The notes beneath the pieces are model-generated. The model was not told the origin of the DNA, searched no databases, and worked only from the letters and a program-made list of their open reading frames with translations. From an uncultured Gammaproteobacteria bacterium (GTDB taxonomy: Bacteria > Pseudomonadota > Gammaproteobacteria > HyVt-429), in the NCBI GenBank assembly GCA_947259975.1, contig CAMYOD010000060.1, forward strand, positions 1 through 64,000: a DNA stretch of 64,000 nt. Reading direction: 5' to 3'. Numbering within the stretch: the stretch's first letter is position 1; each line of letters opens with the position of its first letter. Shown here one piece after another: positions 59,936 to 64,000 of the stretch. Made by a program: the position numbers and the translations under genes.

Positions 59936-61068
59936 GCGCGCCACGTCTGGCCTTCGTGGTCGCGGTGTATGCTGATTACGGCGGCATGCAGCGAAACCTG
60001 GCGCGAATCGCGGCGCACTGTCGTCGGCAGGGTGCGGTGGTGACCCTGATCACCGGCGCGGTTCGCGGTGGGACGCCCGACGGCATGCCGGTCATCGTGT
60101 TGCCGGTACGCGCCCTGACCAACCATGGTCGTAACGCCGCCTTCGCTGCGGCAATGACGCGCCACCTGGCGGCGCATCGCTACGACTGTGTGGTGGGCTT
60201 CACGAAGTTACCGGGCCTGGACGTGTATTACGCTGCCGACCCCTGTCTTGCGGCACGCACGCGGCAGGGTTATCGACGGCTGCTGCAGTGGACCCCACGT
60301 ATGCGCGGCTTGCTGACCCAGGAGCACGCGGTGTTTGCGCCTGGCCAGGCAACTCGCATTCTGCTGCCGGCGCCGGGGCAGCGCGACGCGTACGTCGCCC
60401 ACTACGGTACCGAGACACATCGTTTCACGCTGCTGCCGCCAGGGCTCGATACGGCCCGTCTGGCGCCGACTGCATCCGCTGTGCAGCTGCGCCGCCGTCT
60501 GCTGCGACCCCATGAGCATTACCTGCTGCTGACCGTGGCGACTGCGTTTCACACCAAGGGCGTAGACCGCAGTATTCGTGCCCTGGCCGCCCTGCCCGCC
60601 GTCTTGCGCGCACAGACGCGGTTGATCGTGCTGGGGCCGGGGCGGGTGGGTCGTTATCGACGCCTGGCCGGCAGGCTCGGTGTCGCGCAGGCGGTTGACT
60701 TTGTCGGCCGCGAGGAGGACGTCGCCGCCTACTATCATGCGGCGGATTTGTTGAGCCATCCGGCGCGGGTCGAGAACACCGGGACACCGCTGCTCGAGGC
60801 TATGTACTGTGGTCTGCCGGTGCTGGCGAGCGCGGAGTGTGGTTACGCGCCCCATGTCATGGCGGCCCAGGCCGGTGGTATTACCGCGGTACCATTTCAC
60901 CAGGCCACGTTCAATCGTCTGTGCGCGCAGTCCCTGGCGGCGGACCGGCGGCTGACGTGGGGCGGCAACGGCCGGCGCTACTGTAACGAAAACGAGCTGC
61001 AGGGTCTGGTCGCATGTGCGGCCGACGCGATCCTGGCGCAGGCCAGCGAATGCCGGCACGCGGCATGA
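59932..61068 (+). CDS. family 4 glycosyltransferase, WaaG-like
   Basis: This 378-residue GT-B enzyme resembles LPS glucosyltransferase I. The N-terminus LAFVVAVYADYGGMQRNLAR corresponds to the acceptor domain, VVGFTKLPGLDVYYAADPC is a WaaG-specific stretch, and LLTVATAFHTKGVDRSIRAL and HPARVENTGTPLLEAMYCGL carry the donor-site motif. It overlaps the neighbouring genes by four bases at both ends. WaaG acts on the outer core heptose; the exact acceptor here is inferred. Confidence 0.88.
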   Translation: MSAPRLAFVVAVYADYGGMQRNLARIAAHCRRQGAVVTLITGAVRGGTPDGMPVIVLPVRALTNHGRNAAFAAAMTRHLAAHRYDCVVGFTKLPGLDVYYAADPCLAARTRQGYRRLLQWTPRMRGLLTQEHAVFAPGQATRILLPAPGQRDAYVAHYGTETHRFTLLPPGLDTARLAPTASAVQLRRRLLRPHEHYLLLTVATAFHTKGVDRSIRALAALPAVLRAQTRLIVLGPGRVGRYRRLAGRLGVAQAVDFVGREEDVAAYYHAADLLSHPARVENTGTPLLEAMYCGLPVLASAECGYAPHVMAAQAGGITAVPFHQATFNRLCAQSLAADRRLTWGGNGRRYCNENELQGLVACAADAILAQASECRHAA

Positions 61069-62612
61069 TCTATCGGCGCATGGATCGGGCGGCGCCATTT
61101 CGCGCGGAAACCAGCGTGGCCGATTTTCTCGCCCTTGATGGCACGCTCGTCAAACAGGCGGCTAACCGTCGCGTCGTGTGCTTCCGCCGCGCCGGTCAGG
61201 ACTACTTTCTTAAATCGCATCGTCCGCTGGGTTGGCGGGAAATCATCAAGAGTCTGGTCAATCTGCGCCGTCCGACAGTCTCGGCACACAACGAATGGGT
61301 CGCAACCCAGGCCTGTGAACAGATCGGTATCGACACCATGCAAGTGGTGGCCTGCGGCGAACAGGGCCGAAATCCGGCGCGCCGAAATTCTTTTCTCCTG
61401 AGTCGCGCGCTCGAACATACAGAAACCCTGGAAGCGTGGTGGCGGCGCGAACGGTCCGGAATTCGCGCACAGCGCGCCATTATCCGGCGTGTCGCCCATA
61501 TCGCGCGCACGCTCCATGATCATGGTTGGAATCACCGGGATTTTTATCTGTGTCATTTCCGTATCCCGACACCGCCCGCGGATGCCGTGGACAGCCAGCC
61601 GCGACTCTATCTGATGGACCTGCACCGCGCCCAGCACCGCCGCCGCCTGCCGCGCCGCTGGCGGGTCAAGGACCTCGCGGCCTTGTTGTTTTCCGCGCTG
61701 GCGGCGGCCGACGGGCGTGCACCCACTCGACGTGACTGTCTGTGTTTCATGCGCGCGTATGGCGGCACTGATCGGCGCACGGTATGGTATGAACAGGCAG
61801 ACCTCTGGCGCGCCGTGATGCGGCGCACACGACGGCTGTTGACCCGCTACCATCCCGATCGGTTGCCCGTCTTCGACCGGTTGCTGGCGGATGCACGCCC
61901 CGACAGGTCGCAACACTCGCCGTTTCCCCGCCACGATTGGCGTCGGCAGGTGCTCGGTGAGTCTGCCGTCGTGGCGGCGGCGGAACACTGTCTGCGCGCC
62001 CTGGCGCAACAACGCGCGAGCGCCGACCAGACGATGCTCAAATGCGATCGTCGCGCGGTGGTCGCCAGTTTTATGCATGACGGTACGCGCTACGTCGCAA
62101 AATACTTTCCGATCGCGGGCCTGTGGGAGCGCGCCCGCCAGTTGCCACGCCGCACCCGGGCGGAAAGATCCTGGCATAACGCGCACTATCTGTTGCGGCA
62201 CGACGTCGCCACACCGGCACCGATCGCCGCCGTTGTCTATGGTGGGGCGCCGTTGCGTCATGGATCCTTATATGTGAGTCGTTTCGCCGAGGGCCCGCGC
62301 TGCCGGGAATTCCTTAACGCAACCGACGTCCGCAGCGAAGACGCGGCGGCATGTATCGACAGTCTGGTCGAGTTGTTTGCCCGCATGCGACACGCGCGCG
62401 TCAGCCATGGCGACATGAAAGATACCAACCTGATACTGACCGACGACCGACCCACGTTACTCGATGTGGAGGGAGTGTGTGTACATCGTTCGGACCTGCG
62501 TCTTGCACGCGCCGTGGACCGGGATCGACAACGCCTGTTGCGTAACTGGGTCGACAAACCCCACTTACGGCGCCGCTTTGTCGCGCGCAGCCGGGAGAGT
62601 GCGCCGACTTGA
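61065..62612 (+). CDS. two-domain LPS core kinase (WaaP-like domain fused to a second Kdo/heptose kinase domain)
   Basis: This 515-residue protein contains two protein-kinase-like LPS kinase domains. The first (about 20-265) closely resembles the heptose kinase WaaP: YFLKSHRPLGWREIIKSL with Lys50, a GEQGRNPARRNSF stretch, WNHRDFYLCHFRI with H157-R158-D159 and LYLMDLHRAQ with Asp185. The second (about 325-510) has YVAKYFPIAGLWERARQL with Lys346, VSHGDMKDTNLIL with H448, D450 and N455, and LLDVEGV with Asp467. Both halves keep the catalytic residues, so it may phosphorylate two core positions. E. coli WaaP is about 265 residues. It overlaps the waaG-like gene by four bases. Confidence 0.88.
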   Translation: MIYRRMDRAAPFRAETSVADFLALDGTLVKQAANRRVVCFRRAGQDYFLKSHRPLGWREIIKSLVNLRRPTVSAHNEWVATQACEQIGIDTMQVVACGEQGRNPARRNSFLLSRALEHTETLEAWWRRERSGIRAQRAIIRRVAHIARTLHDHGWNHRDFYLCHFRIPTPPADAVDSQPRLYLMDLHRAQHRRRLPRRWRVKDLAALLFSALAAADGRAPTRRDCLCFMRAYGGTDRRTVWYEQADLWRAVMRRTRRLLTRYHPDRLPVFDRLLADARPDRSQHSPFPRHDWRRQVLGESAVVAAAEHCLRALAQQRASADQTMLKCDRRAVVASFMHDGTRYVAKYFPIAGLWERARQLPRRTRAERSWHNAHYLLRHDVATPAPIAAVVYGGAPLRHGSLYVSRFAEGPRCREFLNATDVRSEDAAACIDSLVELFARMRHARVSHGDMKDTNLILTDDRPTLLDVEGVCVHRSDLRLARAVDRDRQRLLRNWVDKPHLRRRFVARSRESAPT

Positions 62613-62623
62613 GCGGCCGTTGC

Positions 62624-63316
62624 TCAGGCGTGCCGCACCCCGCTGATGATGGATTTCACGTGTTCGAGCCGGTGCCATTGCGGTGCGCTAAAGATCCGCT
62701 GCGCCGCTTCGGCCACGCCGGGCAGGCCGTAGCGCGGATGAGCATCATGGATTGCAAGTCGCGCCGTCGCCTTCAGGACGCCGGCCCAGTCCGAATAGTC
62801 CCGGTAAGTCTGGTCATGGTTACCGTCGATCCATAGGAAATCGACGGGCCGCGACCATTTAGCGACGACGTCCTCCGAAAAACCTTCGATCAGGGTCACA
62901 TGCGCGGCGAGCCCGGCCTGGCGGATGCGCTCTTCAACCTGCGCCCGCGTGGGCTTGGAATCGAGATCCACACAGCCGTCGCCGCGCTGACGCTGCAGCG
63001 CGAGATCGGATTGAAACGGGTCGATCGCAATGACGTGAGCACCGCTTTGCCGCGCGCCCAGCGCCAGATAACAGGTCGATAACCCGCCATAACAACCGAT
63101 CTCGACGATGGTGCCATTTTTCGGCAGCATGCTGGCCCAGCGATACAGCATTGCGCCCTCCGAGTGACGCAACATGCCGCCGAAGGCCTGCTTGTCGAAT
63201 CGATGGCCATGGAGCAGACCCACAAGATTGTGATAAAAGGGTCGCGAAAATCCGTACCAGAACTTGGGACCCCGTGGTGCAAACGCGCGCGCGAAAAATT
63301 TGCTGTTGTTATTCAT
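62624..63316 (-). CDS. class I SAM-dependent methyltransferase (Methyltransf_24 type)
   Basis: This 230-residue protein begins with a charged Arg/Phe-rich stretch and contains LYRWASMLPKNGTIVEIGCY, a SAM-binding loop GCYGGLSTCYLAL, HVIAIDPFQ and VDFLWIDGNHDQTYRDYSDW. That set fits the family often found in surface-polysaccharide gene clusters. It is the only minus-strand gene within the LPS region, placed tail to tail with the kinase and head to head with waaA. The substrate is unknown. Confidence 0.85.
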   Translation of the reverse strand: MNNNSKFFARAFAPRGPKFWYGFSRPFYHNLVGLLHGHRFDKQAFGGMLRHSEGAMLYRWASMLPKNGTIVEIGCYGGLSTCYLALGARQSGAHVIAIDPFQSDLALQRQRGDGCVDLDSKPTRAQVEERIRQAGLAAHVTLIEGFSEDVVAKWSRPVDFLWIDGNHDQTYRDYSDWAGVLKATARLAIHDAHPRYGLPGVAEAAQRIFSAPQWHRLEHVKSIISGVRHA

Positions 63317-63428
63317 GAATTCATGACTGGAAGTGGTACGTTACAGAATACTATAAAGTTGATAATGCAAAACGAATCCCACTCTGGATACCTTTGTCGA
63401 TGAACCGAATTCAGATTGAAGAAAACCC

Positions 63429-64000
63429 GTGCGACGGCTGTATTCACTAGCACTCTATCTCCTGGTTCCGTGGATCGTCCTGCGCCTGCTGCTGCGCGCA
63501 TGGCGTAATCCGGCTTATCTACGCCGTTGGCCGGAACGTTTCGGCTTTATTGATCGTCTCGTCGCTGCGCCGCGCATCTGGCTGCATGCGGTATCGGTCG
63601 GTGAGACGCGTGCTGCGGTACCACTGGTCAGCGCCCTGCAGCAGGCCTACCCGGACCACCGGGTGCTCATTACAACCATGACGCCCACCGGCTCGGATCA
63701 GGTGCGGCAACAATTCGGTGAGCGTGTGGAGCACTGTTATGTGCCTTACGATCTGCCGGACGCGGTGTGGCGCTTTTTCGACCGCGCACATCCCCGGCTC
63801 GCCATTATCATGGAAACCGAATTCTGGCCGAACCTGTTTCACGCCTGTGCGCAACGAAACGTACCCGTGGTGGTCGCAAACATGCGCATGTCGGAAAAGT
63901 CCATGCGTGGTTACCTGCGATTACCGCGGTTTATGCGACAGACCCTGGCGAATGTGACCGCATTCGGCGCACAGTCACAAGCAGACGCGGAACGCCTGGC
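63429..64000 (+). CDS. waaA: 3-deoxy-D-manno-octulosonic acid transferase, N-terminal part (3' end outside window)
   Basis: The first 190 codons are in the window. It begins RRLYSLALYLLVPWIVLRLL, the membrane anchor of WaaA, then NPAYLRRWPERFGFID, WLHAVSVGETRAAVPLVSAL with the catalytic Glu, LITTMTPTGSDQV, CYVPYDLPDAVWRFF and IIMETEFWPNLFHAC. It attaches Kdo to lipid A precursor at the inner membrane. The start codon is GTG, as no ATG fits; no strong ribosome site is visible. The order with waaF, waaC and the kinase identifies the LPS core locus. Confidence 0.95.
   Translation, partial: MRRLYSLALYLLVPWIVLRLLLRAWRNPAYLRRWPERFGFIDRLVAAPRIWLHAVSVGETRAAVPLVSALQQAYPDHRVLITTMTPTGSDQVRQQFGERVEHCYVPYDLPDAVWRFFDRAHPRLAIIMETEFWPNLFHACAQRNVPVVVANMRMSEKSMRGYLRLPRFMRQTLANVTAFGAQSQADAERL

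Noticed and set aside
63400..63450. A 16-codon ORF overlapping the waaA start as a leader peptide
   Set aside because: There is no ribosome site, no attenuator structure and no meaningful residue run; coincidence is likely.

Overview
The window is chromosomal DNA from a GC-rich gammaproteobacterium. The gene orders rhlB/trxA/rho, dusB-fis, aroQ-accB-accC, dsbD-cutA, fxsA-groES-groEL and waaF-waaC are all typical of that class. A CIRCE element in front of groESL, aerobic coproporphyrinogen oxidase (hemF), C5-pathway haem synthesis (hemL), short malic enzyme and a heptose-containing LPS core suggest a free-living, oxygen-tolerant lineage outside the enterics, perhaps near Chromatiales/Ectothiorhodospiraceae. 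That placement is inference from gene content only. No rRNA, tRNA or CRISPR array was seen.

Layout. 1-2.4 kb is an accessory patch: the tail of a HigA-type antitoxin, a decayed 5'-truncated chromate transporter gene, two small ORFs and a third small ORF. All are on the + strand, and two related ~75-bp attC-like repeats each begin at the stop codon of the preceding gene, so the patch looks like a remnant of integron-type gene cassettes. 2.5-6.4 kb holds + strand genes: a lipoprotein, 3-methyladenine glycosylase (tag), a PEBP-like protein, a methyltransferase, a small membrane protein and an amidohydrolase that overlaps icd tail to tail. 6.4-11.7 kb is icd and the hemH-thiD-thiE-hemL operon (haem and thiamine), with rubredoxin divergent. 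12-14.6 kb is a large membrane-bound Fis-type regulator with decayed receiver-like and AAA-like regions. 14.8-20 kb is prmB, malic enzyme, nuclease, rpmE, rho and trxA, with rhlB divergent. 21.6-27.8 kb contains a PilZ protein, a patatin lipase, small hypotheticals, a Rossmann protein, the nfeD-slipin pair and a methyltransferase.

42.5 to 27.8 kb (- strand) is one long housekeeping series: aroQ, accB, accC, prmA, a DUF3426 protein, dusB, fis, purH, purD, purE, tsaC, hemF, pgi, glk. It covers fatty-acid initiation, ribosome and tRNA modification, nucleoid protein Fis, purine synthesis, haem and glucose phosphate metabolism. 42.7-45.8 kb is a periplasmic thiol-redox set (a TlpA-like protein, a DsbD with a duplicated alpha domain) plus cutA. 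46-49.7 kb is fxsA, heat-shock-controlled groES-groEL and two small paralogous proteins of unknown function. 49.7-54.6 kb is an O-methyltransferase, glnE, ilvE and a zinc-finger protein.

54.7-64 kb is an LPS core locus: waaF, waaC, galE, a rubredoxin reductase, two glycosyltransferases, a fused two-domain LPS kinase, an opposing methyltransferase and the start of waaA. The most unusual items are the double LPS kinase, the membrane regulator with a dead AAA-like region, the cassette-like patch with a zinc-ribbon/decapeptide-repeat protein, the twin post-groEL genes, an intrinsic terminator embedded in a coding sequence and the non-AUG start of waaF. No stretch over 300 bases lacks a gene or gene remnant; the longest gaps are 7666-7941 and 45848-46122.
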